This document shows positions 1 through 10,164 of a stretch of 64,000 bases of DNA, in pieces. The position numbers were made by a program, and so were the translations under genes. Source of the DNA: Ceratotherium simum simum (taxonomy: Eukaryota > Chordata > Mammalia > Perissodactyla > Rhinocerotidae); assembly GCF_000283155.1 (NCBI RefSeq), contig NW_004454181.1, positions 19,967,778 to 20,031,777 on the forward strand. The letters run 5' to 3'. The notes beneath the pieces are model-generated. The model did not search any database and was not told the DNA's origin. It saw only the letters and a program-made list of their open reading frames with translations. Within the stretch, counting starts at the first letter, position 1; each line of letters starts with the position of its first letter.

Positions 1-65
1 TACCACTAAAGTCCCTTGTCCCAGGAAACTGCTCAGTCCTGGAAAAACTGAGACATTTGGTCCTA
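1..65. repeat. Fragment resembling one half of the palindromic repeat at 19.6 kb
   Basis: The stretch has the same cccagga-aactg / cagtcctggaaaaactg style of alternating motifs as the short palindromic element at 19626-19721. It is cut by the window edge, so only part can be judged. The match is by eye and divergent; family unnamed. Confidence 0.25.
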
Positions 66-299
66 TCAGCTCTCCTATCCAGGCTTGCAAAGGACTGACC
101 ACAGATGGCTCTTCTCAAGGTTAGAAACATTGCTCCAATGGACACGATTGCCCATCTCTGTGAATGCTGAGCATACCTGTCATGACCCCTGCTCCTAAAC
201 CTCTGACAAAGGAGGGGTGGCATTAGGGTGGGGGTAATAAACCTGTTCTGAAGCTGAATACTTTGCATACAAAGACCCCCTCAGAGCTCAGACAATAGA
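66..299. other. No recognised feature
   Basis: Unique-looking mammalian sequence. I see no repeat, exon structure or notable motif. Confidence 0.5.
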
Positions 300-690
300 A
301 TTTGTTCCTAAAACTACCCATCCCAACTCAAGCCACTCAGGGCTTCTCTCCAGGTGATGTGGAATTGGGGTCTAGAGAGACTCTTGTTAATCTTTTCCAG
401 TGACTGGGGTGTAACATGCATGCTTGGGAGCTATTGGCAGCCCGGTCCTGCGAAGACAACCATTGAAGAGAGGAAGTCAATCTGCAGTGAGAAAAGGCAC
501 CCAGGCAGAAGCAGAGAGGAGAGAAAGAGAAAGAAACCTGCTTTGGGTTCTGCATGGGTCTCCATTTTCTGCTTCTAGGCCCTTTCGGATCCCCATCAGG
601 ATTCCTGTTCTTTGGTTTCATAAGATCCTTTCCACCCCCTTGTATCTTTCAGTTGCAAGGATAGAAAAATTCATCCCAAATTGACTTAGG
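300..690 (+). repeat. Probable ancient interspersed repeat, family uncertain
   Basis: The text has the feel of an old dispersed repeat: a glutamine/lysine-free, GA-rich middle followed by a ttggtttcataagatcc motif near 614 that I associate with old mammalian repeats. I cannot name the family. Two overlapping open frames (354-578 and 424-684 on the plus strand) have no protein features. Confidence 0.25.
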
Positions 691-694
691 TAAG

Positions 695-1165
695 AGAGTT
701 TATTGTTTCATATTAGTGAACAATTTGGGGTATATCCAGCTTCAGGCATTGCTTGATCTAGGCCTCCTTCTCCATTATTCAGGTCTAGTTCCTTAGTAGA
801 GCTTCGTCTTGGCTTTCTGGCAGGCTCACCCCTTGTACTTATAAGATGGCTCCCAGAATCTCTCAGCTTTATACTCTGCTAGGTTTATTCTAAGTGGCAA
901 AATTGGGACCCTTTTACAGGATTGCCAGTAAAAGTCTTTTGCTTCTCAATGGCTCAAACTGGCCACCCTAAGCCAATGGCCAGGGCCTGGAGGAATGTGA
1001 TGCTTTGGCTGGCAGAGCAGAATCACATGGCTAGGCTAGTGCCAGAGGAAAAGCCAGCTCTACTGAAGCCCATGGATTGAGATGGGGAAGAGGTGACTTC
1101 TCAGAGGACACTGATATATGGTTACCATATATCAGTGGTAGCATATATCAGAGGTGTCCCCCACT
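695..1165 (+). mobile_element. Old dispersed repeat, unnamed family, copy 1
   Basis: It follows a motif order shared by other blocks in the window. First comes a tttattg start (about 700), then a gcttcaggcat motif, then an 'agatggctcc' motif (about 844), then 'ccaatggccag' (about 975) and 'cacatgg' segments. Similar order is seen at 7576, 10880, 21572, 30065 and 45868, always on this strand. I recognise the pattern as a common mammalian repeat but cannot give its database name. Confidence 0.45.
1109..1137. repeat. Perfect 29-bp inverted repeat (hairpin)
   Basis: Two exact 14-bp arms (cactgatatatggt at 1109-1122 and its complement at 1124-1137) flank one central base at 1123. A third partial copy of one arm, catatatcagaggtg, lies at 1144-1158, which suggests strand slippage or template switching. 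It lies at the end of the dispersed repeat above. Confidence 0.9.
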
Positions 1166-1799
1166 TATTTAAATATCTTCCATTTTTCCCTAAGCTAGAC
1201 TAAGTGGGTTTATTACAATTAAAATGAATCCTAACAATTACAATAATAGCCCACAGTTATAGCACAACATTCCAGAAAGTTCCCTCTCTACAGTTTCACA
1301 TGAGAGCAGACACCAGGCCCAGAGCCATATTCGTATCTTGTGCAAACAGAGGACAAAGCCCCACTCAGTTGCAAAAAGTTTTGGTGTTTATTTGAACTTC
1401 TAAACGAGGCAAAAATGACAATATTATGAAAAGATTTTTTTCAAAAGTCTTTGTTGCATAAATAGAAAAGCCACGTTTATCTAGAATATGGATCATTCTG
1501 TAGTGCCAGCCAAAACCTAAAAGTCTGAGGCTTTTTGAGAAGAACTACTTCATTAATAACAATAATCACAATACAAAGCATTAGCATCATGGAAAAACGA
1601 ATCTCTTCAACAAGGTGAACCTCAAGGGTTGTGTTTGTTTTGTTTGCATTTAGAAACAAACCAAATCTGTCTTTTTGACTCTGTTTTCATTGGGTTTTAT
1701 CTGAAAAGAACCAATGAGTACTTACAAACCAATCCATAGAAATAAGAATGTATCAAAGAGGAGCCAAAATTAGGTCTCTTGTTCCATCTGTCAATCTTA
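1166..1799. other. No recognised feature
   Basis: AT-rich unique-looking sequence. A 60-codon minus-strand open frame at 1477-1659 has no domain features or splice context. Confidence 0.4.
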
Positions 1800-2134
1800 T
1801 GTCCCTCAATATTATGACTCTCCCTTCTCTATAGAAATTTGGACTTCAATACCCACCTTCTGACTCCAAGGATCATTTCCAGAATTACCTTCCCACTGCG
1901 CCCTCCACCCTCACCATGAACTCTCCTCTCCAGCAGCATGGAATTACTCACCGATCGGGACACCTGATCTGTGGTTCCCCCACTCTGCCTTTTTTCCACA
2001 TTCTCTACTTTTTTTCATATGTCATTCTCCACCTTTGTTAATAATATCCATCCTCCATGGCCCAACTCAAATGCCCCTCTGCCATCAAATCCTCCTTAGG
2101 CTCTAGTTTGGAATTAATTCATCCCTCTTTTCTT
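1800..2134 (+). mobile_element. L2-like LINE fragment, 5' part
   Basis: Pyrimidine-rich sequence of the L2 3' region type, including the cccaactcaaatgcccctc motif near 2061 that corresponds to the L2 phrase for feeding-type text 'tcaaatgtcacct'. It is interrupted by the ERE SINE at 2135 and appears to resume at 2435. Confidence 0.45.
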
Positions 2135-2434
2135 TCTTTTTTCTTTTTTTGTGAGGAAGATCAGCCCTGAGCTAACATCCATGCTAATCCTCCTCTTTTT
2201 TGCTGAGGAAGACCGGCTCTGAGCTAACATCTATTGCCAATCCTCCATTTCCCACCCCCCAAAGCCCCAGTAGATAGTTGTATGTCATAGTTGCACATCC
2301 TTCTAGTTGCTGTATTTGGGACATGGTCTCAGCATGGCGGGAGAAGCGGTGTGTCGGTGCTCGCCTGGGATCCAAACCCAGACCGCCAGTAGCGGAGCGT
2401 GCGCACTCAACAGCTAAGCCACGGGACCAGCCCC
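2135..2434 (-). mobile_element. ERE-type tRNA-derived SINE, long form
   Basis: Read on the minus strand it opens with ggggctggtcccgtggctta, the tRNA-like head, with a degraded B box near 2370. The CAACTAGAAGG motif follows, then a tail with two tandem copies of a roughly 43-bp module (plus strand 2153-2195 and 2204-2246), and then an A-rich end. Divergence in the head (for example acagctaagcc) marks it as an older copy. It lies within an L2 fragment. I found no clean target duplication. Confidence 0.9.
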
Positions 2435-2995
2435 ATTCCTCTATTTAAAAGCCTCAAATGGCTTCGCATTGCATTGAGGAAAGAATTTTCAGATTCTCTT
2501 GTTAAACCCTTAAGGCCCTAAATGATCTGCCTGGCTATCTTCCCATCTCATCTCAAGCCGTGATGCTCCAGCTGGCCTGGATCCTCTTCCCTTTCCAAGA
2601 GTCCCCTAGTTTTTTCCAGTCATAGATCCTTACACATTCTATTCCATCTGTTTGGAATGTTCTTCCCATCGTTCTTCTCAAAGCTATCTCCTCCTCAGCT
2701 GTTATGTTACTTCTTCAGAGATCCTTCCTAGCCTACCTAGGGCTATCCATCTGGCCTACCCTTGTATTGTTACTGTGTACCATAGAGATGTGGTCCCTAT
2801 CTTCATAGGCCTTTTCTGATTGTATAATTATGTATTTGTTCAATCGCTTAATGTTTCTCTTTCCCACAAAATATAATTTGCAAGAGGTTAGGGACTTAAA
2901 TAATTTCACTCATACAACTATAGACCTGGCATTTTAGCATGGTGTCTCCACACTGGAGATGTTCAATAAATAACTATTAAATAAATGAATGTACT
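2435..2995 (+). mobile_element. L2 LINE 3' end
   Basis: Collinear with the L2 3' region: 'aaatggcttcgcattgc', 'aaggccctaaatgatctgcc', 'tttggaatgttcttccc', and the terminal 'ttcaataaataactattaaataaatgaatg' class ending near 2990. Orientation is plus. Together with 1800-2134 it is probably one L2 copy split by the ERE. Confidence 0.8.
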
Positions 2996-3194
2996 GCTTC
3001 CCCTTCTGTGTACTTACAAAAGAGCTGGATCATAATCTGCTTTATATGATAGATGTTTTTATTAGTCTTGCATCTCATACTAGATTACAAGATTTTGAGA
3101 GAAGGATTATGAATAAACTAAACAGTACTTGTGAAGCACCAGGCCCAGTGTAGGTCCTCAATCAGCTGTTGCTCTCATAGGTTTGAACATCACA

Positions 3195-3431
3195 GACTTC
3201 AGTGTTGGGCAGGCCTGGGTTTTCATAAGACTCCATCACTTCCCAGCTCTGTCACCTCGGCCAAATTTGCTCAACCTCTCTTGGCCTAAGTCTCCTCATC
3301 TGTAAATTGTTAATAAATAAAATATACTTTACAGAATGGTTGTAAGAATGATATATGCTAATACAGGTAAACAGCTCAGCACAATGACTGGAAAGTAAAA
3401 AGTGTTCAATAAATGGTAGCTATTATTATTA
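3195..3431 (+). mobile_element. MIR SINE, near full length
   Basis: Shows the MIR order: cctgggtttt (B-box region), cccagctctgtcacc, the core region 'gctcaacctctcttggcct', 'ctcctcatctgtaaa', then 'gtgttcaataaatggtagct' and a TTA-rich tail. Plus orientation. Confidence 0.85.
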
Positions 3432-3435
3432 CTTC

Positions 3436-4060
3436 ATTCATACTGAGAAAGAGACAAGCCACCTCATATATCCAGGAGCTGGCCTAGTAGTGTCAGCTAG
3501 GCCAGAGTGTTTTCCTATTGAATATAAACAATTTCACAGAGCATCAACATCAGACAAGACCACTCTGACCAGGATGGATCAAGACAAAAACAAAACCACT
3601 CCATAACCATGTCTGAATACAGAAAAAGACATGAACATTGTCCAGATCACAAAAATAACCAAACTTCCCTCTTTCCTGGCTAATATGAGCAACTGTTACT
3701 TCTTAACCAAGTTACAGCCTTAGCATTGTCTAGTGTTCCCTACTTCTAGATAAGATTTATTTAGATACTCAACCTCCATCCAGTCTCTCCTTCTAAATAA
3801 GTTTTCTTTAGATACCCAGTCAAAAGATTATCCCTACTTTCTCATGGCATTCATCAAGAGCAAAATCCTGCTTTCTTACACCTTATCCAAAATCACCTAA
3901 TACAAGCCCAAAGTGTACAATAAGTTCTTTCTAACACCCTCTTACTGAGATGCCCCACAGTTCCTCATGGCATGCGTTTCCCTCACTGCAATGAGGTACA
4001 AACTCAACTTGTTCAACTACACAAGTTGTGTGTTCCTAGTGGTCTTTGGCTGGAGGGCAC
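3436..4060. other. Unique sequence with a small hairpin and a spaced direct repeat
   Basis: A perfect 9-bp stem (ctggcctag at 3479-3487 with ctaggccag at 3497-3505) encloses a 9-nt loop. A direct repeat of about 29 bp (3744-3772 and 3791-3819, beginning ttcta-ataag and ending tttagatac) has a 47-bp period. No gene or known element was recognised. Confidence 0.5.
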
Positions 4061-4061
4061 T

Positions 4062-4090
4062 GATAATAGTAATAATAATAATAATAATAG
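4062..4090. repeat. (TAA)n microsatellite
   Basis: About nine units of taa/aat with one interruption, at the A/T-rich tail of the adjoining minus-strand MIR, which is where such tracts usually form. Confidence 0.9.
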
Positions 4091-4322
4091 CCACCATTTA
4101 TTGATGACTTACCAAACACCAGGGCCTCTTCTAAGGAATTTGTATGTATTAACTTAATCTTTGAATCAACTTTAGAATGTAGGCATGATTATTAGCACTG
4201 TAATATTTGAGGAAACTGACTTATAGAGAGGTTAAAAAACTTGCTGAAGTCAGAGAGCTAACGAGTGATGGAGCAGGTATATAAACCAAACCATCCTGAC
4301 ACTTACCCAGCAGTTCTTACTG
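4091..4322 (-). mobile_element. MIR SINE
   Basis: Reads as the reverse complement of MIR: 'accatttattgatgacttacc', 'ttaacttaatctttgaatcaa', 'gaggaaactgacttatagagaggtt', 'gctgaagtcagagagctaac'. Its tail abuts the TAA tract. Confidence 0.8.
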
Positions 4323-4454
4323 AGCCCTCCTGGGGACCTATCACTGTGCCTTGAACAGAGGCAGCACTTCGAGTTTGTGAAGATTATGAAGCCACCTCAA
4401 TGTGCAAGGCATGGAGAACTCAGACAGCACGTGAGAGAGTTCCTTCAGTATGTT

Positions 4455-4690
4455 TCATTGTCAATTTACTGAACAGCATTATGGGGGCTGCAAAGAAGAA
4501 TAAATCATAGTCCCTGACCTGAAGGAACTTACAAGCTAATTGAGGAGACAAGACTTACACACACAAAAATTTAAATAACAATACAAGCTGTGATATGAGA
4601 GACACATTAAGACAGAAGAATGAATGATTCAATGTCAAATGAGGTGTGCAGATGGTACTGGGAGAGAGCTCACCGTGGGCTGAAGGCTCA
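4455..4690 (-). mobile_element. L2 LINE fragment
   Basis: Minus-strand L2 3' end style: 'aatttactgaacagcattatg', 'tagtccctgacctgaaggaac', 'ttacaagctaattgaggagaca'. Divergent. Confidence 0.5.
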
Positions 4691-5280
4691 ACCCACATAC
4701 TCTAACTCAACTCAAAACCACAGACAGGAAATCAGCTAGGGAGCTGCCTTGTTAGTAAGAGAAGAAAGAATAAGAACAAAGTTTTAATGGAAAGAAAGCT
4801 ATTAAAATTTTACTTGCAGGATATATAGCTAAACGACTTTTAAATTTTACCTTTTGCTAATTCCTTATTGAGGAATTATAATCCAGTCTTTGAAAGGGAG
4901 CCTTTGGGTTATTTCCAATGTACTCTATGTCAGGAATGCTCTGGAAGAGTCCCATATAAAGTTCACTTCTATCTGGGAGAAGTGAGCCCTGGCTTGACCC
5001 TCTCTGGCCTGTCCACTATAAGTTACACTTGGGTTTGTGTCACTGCACTCCAGTGTCATAGAAAAATGTTTAATGACAACTCCAGACACAACATCCTGGA
5101 AGGATTCTCAGCCGCTGAGAGCCACACTAAGACTGAGGTTATTTCTGTAAAGGATAACCAACTCTTGTAGCATCTTACAAGGACTCATGGAGTCTTCCAG
5201 CACTTTTAGACCTAGAAGAGATAGAGATAAAGTACTTTTCTTGAGTAATTCAGTGAGCTTGATATAAAGGGCTTTGATAT
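4691..5280. other. No recognised feature
   Basis: Unique-looking sequence. A 100-codon plus-strand open frame (4868-5170) has no recognisable domain, no splice context and no codon bias that I can see. I treat it as chance. Confidence 0.4.
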
Positions 5281-5284
5281 TAAC

Positions 5285-5445
5285 TTGGGTGATGACATTG
5301 GGCAAGTTATGTAACCTTTTATGTGCAAGTGGAATTTAATAACAGTACCCAACTCATGGGGTGACTATGAGGTTACATTGCATAATGCTTTCAAAGGTCT
5401 TAAGGTGTCCAACATATAGAGTACGTTCTCAGAATGTGTTATTAT
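5285..5445 (+). mobile_element. MIR SINE, 3' part
   Basis: 'ttgggcaagttatgtaacc', 'cagtacccaactcatggggtg' and 'gtacgttctcagaatgtgtta' follow MIR core and tail order. Confidence 0.65.
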
Positions 5446-5572
5446 ATTATTATATAATATAATATTAATAATGACAGAATATATTATATATATTACATAT
5501 ATAATATATACATATATTATATATATTACATAATATTATTTTCATAATATATAATATAATATTATTGTCGTG
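5440..5572. repeat. AT-only low-complexity tract with nested inverted repeats
   Basis: About 130 bases almost entirely A and T, built of attat/atata blocks that can fold on themselves (for example tatatattacatatataat). It probably grew from the TTA tail of the preceding MIR. Confidence 0.85.
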
Positions 5573-5719
5573 GTTTTCCATAGCAATACTGTCCTAGAGA
5601 CTTGGAGAGAGATGGTAATCCTGGACCCTCCTAAAGACTCTGAATTTGGGGATTTACCCTTCCTGATTTGGGCAAGTCACTTAATTCTATTATTTAGCCA
5701 TCATCCTATTTTGCGCAGG

Positions 5720-5945
5720 CTTAGGAGCCCAACCACTTGAGTCTGATTCTCAACTCCACCACTTAGGACTGTGGCAATATCTTTAACCTGTTTCTGATTC
5801 AGTTTATTTATAAAAGCAATGAGAGTAATGATGGTTCCTGTATCTTAGGACTGTTGTGGGGAGTAAAACAAATAATGTATACAGAACCCTGAGAACAGTG
5901 TCTAGGACATCAGTGGCTCTCAATGAATGTTATTGTTTATCATCA
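5720..5945 (+). mobile_element. MIR SINE
   Basis: 'acttgagtctgattctcaac', 'ccaccacttaggactgtgg', 'cagtttatttataaaagcaat' and 'ctctcaatgaatgttattg' are in MIR order on the plus strand. A second, partial MIR core (gggcaagtcacttaattc) precedes it at 5660-5700. Confidence 0.75.
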
Positions 5946-5976
5946 TTATCATCATCACTACCATCATATCATCATC
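5938..5976. repeat. (ATC)n microsatellite
   Basis: Imperfect atc/tca repeat arising in the MIR tail. Confidence 0.8.
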
Positions 5977-6134
5977 AGGAATATCCCAGACTTTCCCTCT
6001 ACCCAGGAGATTCAAGCTCAAGGATCTCCAACATGTGACGCCATCCTAAAGTGCTATGTATGGATAGTGCACATTGCCAGCCACTCCTATATTGTAACAA
6101 ATGACCTCTGCTTGCAGGTTTGGAGACTGCCCTT

Positions 6135-6329
6135 GGGAGGAGGAGGAGGAGGAGGAAGAAGAAAGGGGAAGAGGAGAGGGAGAAGACGAAAGGGAGGAGG
6201 AGGGAAGAGGAAGAGGAACAGGAAGAAGAAGGGGAGGGGGAGGAGAGAGAAAGGGAATGGGGGGAGGGGAGAGGGAGGTGGGAGACAGGGAGAGAAAGAG
6301 AGAGGGAAAGAAAGAAGGAGAAGGAGAAG
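6135..6329 (+). repeat. 195-bp polypurine (GA-rich) tract
   Basis: Only five pyrimidines occur in about 195 bases (C at 6187, 6219, 6286; T at 6258, 6279). It is built from ggagga, gaagaa and gagaga blocks, many of them mirror-symmetric. The long open frames here on both strands (5923-6354, 6101-6361, 5999-6397, 6087-6419) are translations of this tract (Arg/Lys/Glu/Gly or Ser/Leu/Pro runs) and are not genes. Confidence 0.95.
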
Positions 6330-6344
6330 TAGGGCAACTCTCCA

Positions 6345-6545
6345 GTGCCCTTGAGGACTGAAATCACAGTCCAGCCCTGGCTGAGTGATTTGGGCAAATG
6401 ATTTAACCTCCCTTTTCACACCCAGAGGCAGTGCTAGTTCCTCTTACCTAAGGATGATGTGGGCATTAAGAGAGAGAATACATGTATGAACACAGTGCTT
6501 GGCACATATTATATCCTCAGTAAATTGTAGGCATATTATCATTAT
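6345..6545 (+). mobile_element. MIR SINE
   Basis: 'ggctgagtgatttgggcaaa', 'gatttaacctcccttttcac', 'acagtgcttggcacatatta', 'cctcagtaaattgtaggc' in MIR order. Confidence 0.75.
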
Positions 6546-6729
6546 AGATGCTCTCAGTCCCATAGGCAAAATAACTAATCAGAGACCACAGCAGGGTAGC
6601 ATGACACCAGCTAAGAGGTTTCACATTATTCTTTTTTCCTCTTTCTTTTTCTAAAACTTTAATCTTGAATTCAGACTGCAGGGGAGAGCACAGCTGTGTT
6701 GTGTTTCAGGTTTGAGTGTGAAGACCACA

Positions 6730-6905
6730 CAAGTACAGTGGAAAAGGCTTTGGACAGAGTCAAGAGACTTGGATTCCAGTGCCGGCAAGCTGTGGGTCTG
6801 AGTCCCAGTTTTCACAACCGTGAAATGGGTGTTGGGAATAAAGACAGGACTAGATCATATGTGAAGTTCCCTCCAGCTATAATCCTCAAAGATTCTAATC
6901 TCTTA
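6730..6905 (+). mobile_element. MIR-related SINE, diverged
   Basis: 'aagagacttggattccagtg', 'gtgaaatgggtgttggga', 'aggactagatcatatgtgaa' and 'gattctaatctc' resemble the MIR variant whose 3' half reads 'ggactagatgatctctaag'. Confidence 0.5.
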
Positions 6906-7575
6906 TCCCAGTACTTCACAAAGAGTAGCTCACCTGGTTTAAAATTACTGGTTTTCTAGTGAAAAATGTATATTCCTGGATTTCCACCTGGACCTATAGG
7001 CATCAGAATCCTGGGGCAGAAACAGGAAGTTAAGGCCAGGAATATATAATATAAATATAGGTGACCTTCTTAGAGATCCACTGCCCTGCACTGCAGAAGA
7101 GACAGTATTTGAAGTAATGATGGAAATAAGAGAAGGGAAATGGGAGGGAAGCCCATGCCTGCTCAGGTAGATCACTACGAATTGAACAACATGTAGAACA
7201 TGCTGAGCGCTCAACCCATTAAGATTACTGAAGATGCCAAGAAGAAATATTTATAGGTACTTTTTAACATAGTCTATAAAACAGGAGGTTGATTCAAACA
7301 TAAATTACCTACCACATCATTCTTTAACCTCTAAATCTTTCTCTAATGGCTTGAAAGGCAGCTTATTAAAATAAAGTGAGTGTTTAAGTACTACATGTAC
7401 ACTGGTTAGTTTATAAACATCTAGAGAGGCAGAAGAAGTTGCTAAAAATGACAAGTTTGCTAACAAAAAAAAGCAAACAAAAAAATTTTAAGAAATTTTT
7501 AGTTAGGGGACAAGGCTTAAATATCATGGGGTATGATTTCCTCACTCCTCTTAGCTCTGCCTTCTTCTAGGTTGG
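6906..7575. other. No recognised feature
   Basis: Unique-looking AT-rich DNA. The open frame on the minus strand at 6945-7214 lacks domain or splice evidence. Confidence 0.4.
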
Positions 7576-7956
7576 CTCTATTCTCTGTATGAATCATCCC
7601 ATGTGGTAGCAAGATGGCAGCCTGAAGCCCCAAGGATACATCATAATCTGCCAGCAACCCTAATGGGAAGACCAAGTGCCTCTGTCTAGGCTCTTCCAGC
7701 ATCCTGGGTGAAGCTCTCATCCAGCTAGCTTGAGTCACACGACTGCCCCAGAGTCAGGAACTGTTGGCTTGAGGATTGGCATATGCTGATTAGCAGCTTA
7801 TGTCACATGTCCATCCCTGAAGCAGGGGAGCCCCTTCACCACACTAAAACACATAGACTGAGAATGGAACAGCATCGGTTTCTTCAAGCAAAATTAGGAT
7901 GACGTGACTAGAAAAAGGAACACATGCTGGTCACACAGAACAACAGATGTCCCTCG
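7576..7956 (+). mobile_element. Old dispersed repeat, unnamed family, copy 2
   Basis: Shows 'gtggtagcaagatggcagcc' (7594), a pyrimidine-rich middle, 'atgtcacatgtccatccctg' (7799), 'acatagactgagaatgg' (7850) and 'cagatgtccctc' (7944). Same family layout and strand as 695-1165. Confidence 0.6.
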
Positions 7957-8394
7957 CAAAATCTTAAAGTAGCAAATATCTTTTGTGGGCTGAATACACC
8001 TTTTCTTTTTTTAACTGTATGGTAAATTATGCCTCGCTCAGTATATTTTTTTGTTTGTTTTGTGTGTGTGTGTGTTTTCTTTTTGTTATATGTACTCTCT
8101 TGTACACACTTGTCACACGCGCAGTGTCCTAATGGTCATGGAAAATCAGATGACACATGGTGGAAAAAATGAGCAAAGTTTTGATCATTGTTTAATTTAC
8201 TAAAAGAACAGCTCCACCTAAGATTCTTTCTGCCTATTGCCAATGGTGACAAAGTAGTTGGAGTTATTGCCAATATACTTCTGAGAACCTTCTGCAGCTG
8301 TTGCAGAAGTGGGCCTGAAACAGAGCTCAAGGATGTAATCACCAGGAAAACATTTTCTGTCTCTCTTTAGAATACCTCTAGGAGGAATCCTTGG
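7957..8394. other. Unique sequence with a short (GT)n
   Basis: A TG run of about eight units sits at 8060-8076. The rest shows no recognised element. Confidence 0.5.
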
Positions 8395-8500
8395 GTTTGC
8401 TCACCTCTGAATTCTCACTACCCAACATAATGGTTAACATTAGTGAGTACTCAATAAATATTTATTGAATGAATATTTATATGGATGAATCAATGAATGG
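8395..8500 (+). mobile_element. L2 LINE 3' end
   Basis: Typical terminal phrase 'gtgagtactcaataaatatt' followed by 'tattgaatgaatatttatat'. Confidence 0.75.
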
Positions 8501-9180
8501 TTTCATTTTTAGAACTAGATTTTAGTCAGAAACAGATTTTCTAAATTACTTAATTTGTGGAGCTATTTTATGTTAACAAGACGGTCATTTTAAAAACATA
8601 CATATCTGAAAGTTGCATTAGTTTTTGCCCCTCTTCATCACTTACAAAGGTATAAGCCAAATTTTGGTATTTAACAAAATTAATTAACCAGGAAATGGTA
8701 GAATATTTTTATTCACAAACTGAATTTTATACGATTTCCGGATGCTAAGAAGTCTGGCACTATTCAACATTGCCTACAATGTAGGAGGGCAAAGATAATA
8801 AAAAGCAAAACAAGAGGGTAAGAGTATTTTGACTTTAATTAGCTACTCATTATATAAGGTGTTGATTTAAAATTTGTCCAACAATTAAAATCTCTCAAGA
8901 CCAATATACAGAAACATAGCACTGAATTGAGAGAATTTCAGAACATTTTTCAGTTTTCAGATATATCAAGAGCTACATGTTATTCCTCAGAATTCTGGTA
9001 GGAGGAAACTGAACTTAATAAAATATCAAACACCATCCCTAACTATGGTGTCTCCAATTACATCAAAGTTTGAAAGGAGAAGTCATGAAATATTCAAACT
9101 CTTCTCAAAATTTTTAATATTTGCTTTTATTTTTAAAAAGAAGCCTAGGCCATGAGCCACTAAGCTATGAAATCAAACTA
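8501..9180. other. AT-rich unique sequence
   Basis: No repeat or exon recognised. Contains homeodomain-type TAATTAA motifs (for example near 8680), but these are expected by chance in AT-rich DNA. Confidence 0.4.
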
Positions 9181-9182
9181 AG

Positions 9183-9780
9183 AATGACAGGTGTTCAGTT
9201 ATTTATTGCTGTGTAACAAACTACCCCAAAACTGGACTAGCATAAAGCAACCACCGTCTTATTATGCTCACAAATATTGTGTGTCAGGAATTCAGATAAG
9301 ACACAGTGGGGTTGTTTTATCTCTGCCTCACGATGTCTGGGGCCTCAGCTGAGATCATTCAGATAGCTGGGGGTGAAAAAAATAGCTGTGGGATGGAATT
9401 ATCTGGAGTCTTCCTCCCTCATATGTCAGGGCCTAGGCTGGCATGACTTGAAGGCTTATCTTAGCCAGGACTGTTGTCCAGAGACCCTACACAAGGCCTG
9501 CCCCTATACCTTGGGCTTCCTCATAGCATGGCAGCTTCAAGGTAGTGAAACTTTGTACGTGGAAGATCAGAGTTCTAAGAGTGAATGTTCGTTCCAGCAA
9601 ACACAGTGGAGGCTACATGACCTCTTATGACTCAACCTCAGAAATTGCATTGCTACTTCTGTCGTTCTCTGCTGATCAACTCATAAGTCTGCCTAGATTC
9701 AAGAGTTAACATAGATCCACCTCTTGATAGGAGGACTGTTAAAGAATTTACAGCCATACTTTGAAATCTCCTCAACACAG
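9183..9780 (-). mobile_element. MaLR-type (MLT1-like) solo LTR
   Basis: On the plus strand the text runs 'tattgctgtgtaacaaac', 'tctggggcctcagctgaga', 'ttcctcatagcatggcagct' and then a gacctcttatgac region, the reverse complement of an MLT1-class LTR. Internal sequence is absent, so it is a solo LTR. An 85-codon open frame (9373-9630) falls inside and is not a gene. Confidence 0.7.
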
Positions 9781-9837
9781 AATTAGGGGTAGACAAGGCC
9801 TTTTAGACAAAGCTCCAGGCTGTAATTTTGCTTCATA

Positions 9838-9948
9838 AATGGTTGCTGAATACTTTTTCTATGCTAAGCAAGGTAGAAGATATAAAATGAATAAGGCATG
9901 TTTTCTGTCTTACCTTCATGAAACTTATCATTTAAGAATAGGAAGGTA
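9838..9948 (-). mobile_element. L2 LINE fragment, left piece
   Basis: 'ttgctgaatactttttctatg', 'agatataaaatgaataaggc' and 'ttcatgaaacttatcattta' match the minus-strand L2 3' end. The ERE at 9949 interrupts it; the rest (to about 10195) resumes after the target duplication. Confidence 0.6.
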
Positions 9949-10164
9949 GGGCCGGCCCCGTGGCTTAGCGGTTAAGTGCACGCGCTCCGCTGCTGGCGGC
10001 CCGGGTTCGGATCCCGGGCGTGCACCGACACACCGCTTCTCTGGCCATGCTGAGGCCGCGTCCCACATACAGCAACTAGAAGGATGTGCAGCTATGACAT
10101 ACAACTATGTACTGGGGCTTTGGGGGAAAAAATAAATAAATAAATAAAATTATAAAAAAAAAAA
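9949..10164 (+). mobile_element. ERE-type SINE, short form, young copy with exact target duplication
   Basis: tRNA-derived head with A box tggcttagcgg (9961-9971) and B box ggttcggatcc (10004-10014), the internal RNA polymerase III promoter. The head is followed by the cagcaactagaaggatgtgc motif and a gggggctttgg-type end, then an A-rich tail with taaa units. It is flanked by an exact 15-bp duplication, aagaataggaaggta, at 9934-9948 and 10165-10179. The head keeps its CpGs, so it is a recent insertion. It lies inside an L2 fragment. Confidence 0.97.

Noticed and set aside
2184..2375. Open frame sharing an IQQLEGCATMTYNYLLGLWG-like peptide with frames at 50282-50497 and 58432-58689
   Set aside because: The repeated peptide is encoded by the ERE SINE; it is a shadow of a non-coding element, not a gene family.
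5923..6419. Long open frames rich in Arg/Glu/Gly or Ser/Leu/Pro on both strands
   Set aside because: They are translations of the polypurine tract in several registers at once. No domain, no splice signals.
6500..6690. Minus-strand acceptor-like ctctcccctgcag at about 6676 with an open frame of about 55 codons
   Set aside because: No good donor, frame runs into a MIR, and an open frame this long is expected by chance.
9961..10014. tRNA gene call
   Set aside because: A and B boxes are present, but the sequence is the head of an ERE SINE with an A tail and target duplication; no folded tRNA with an anticodon stem in a gene context.
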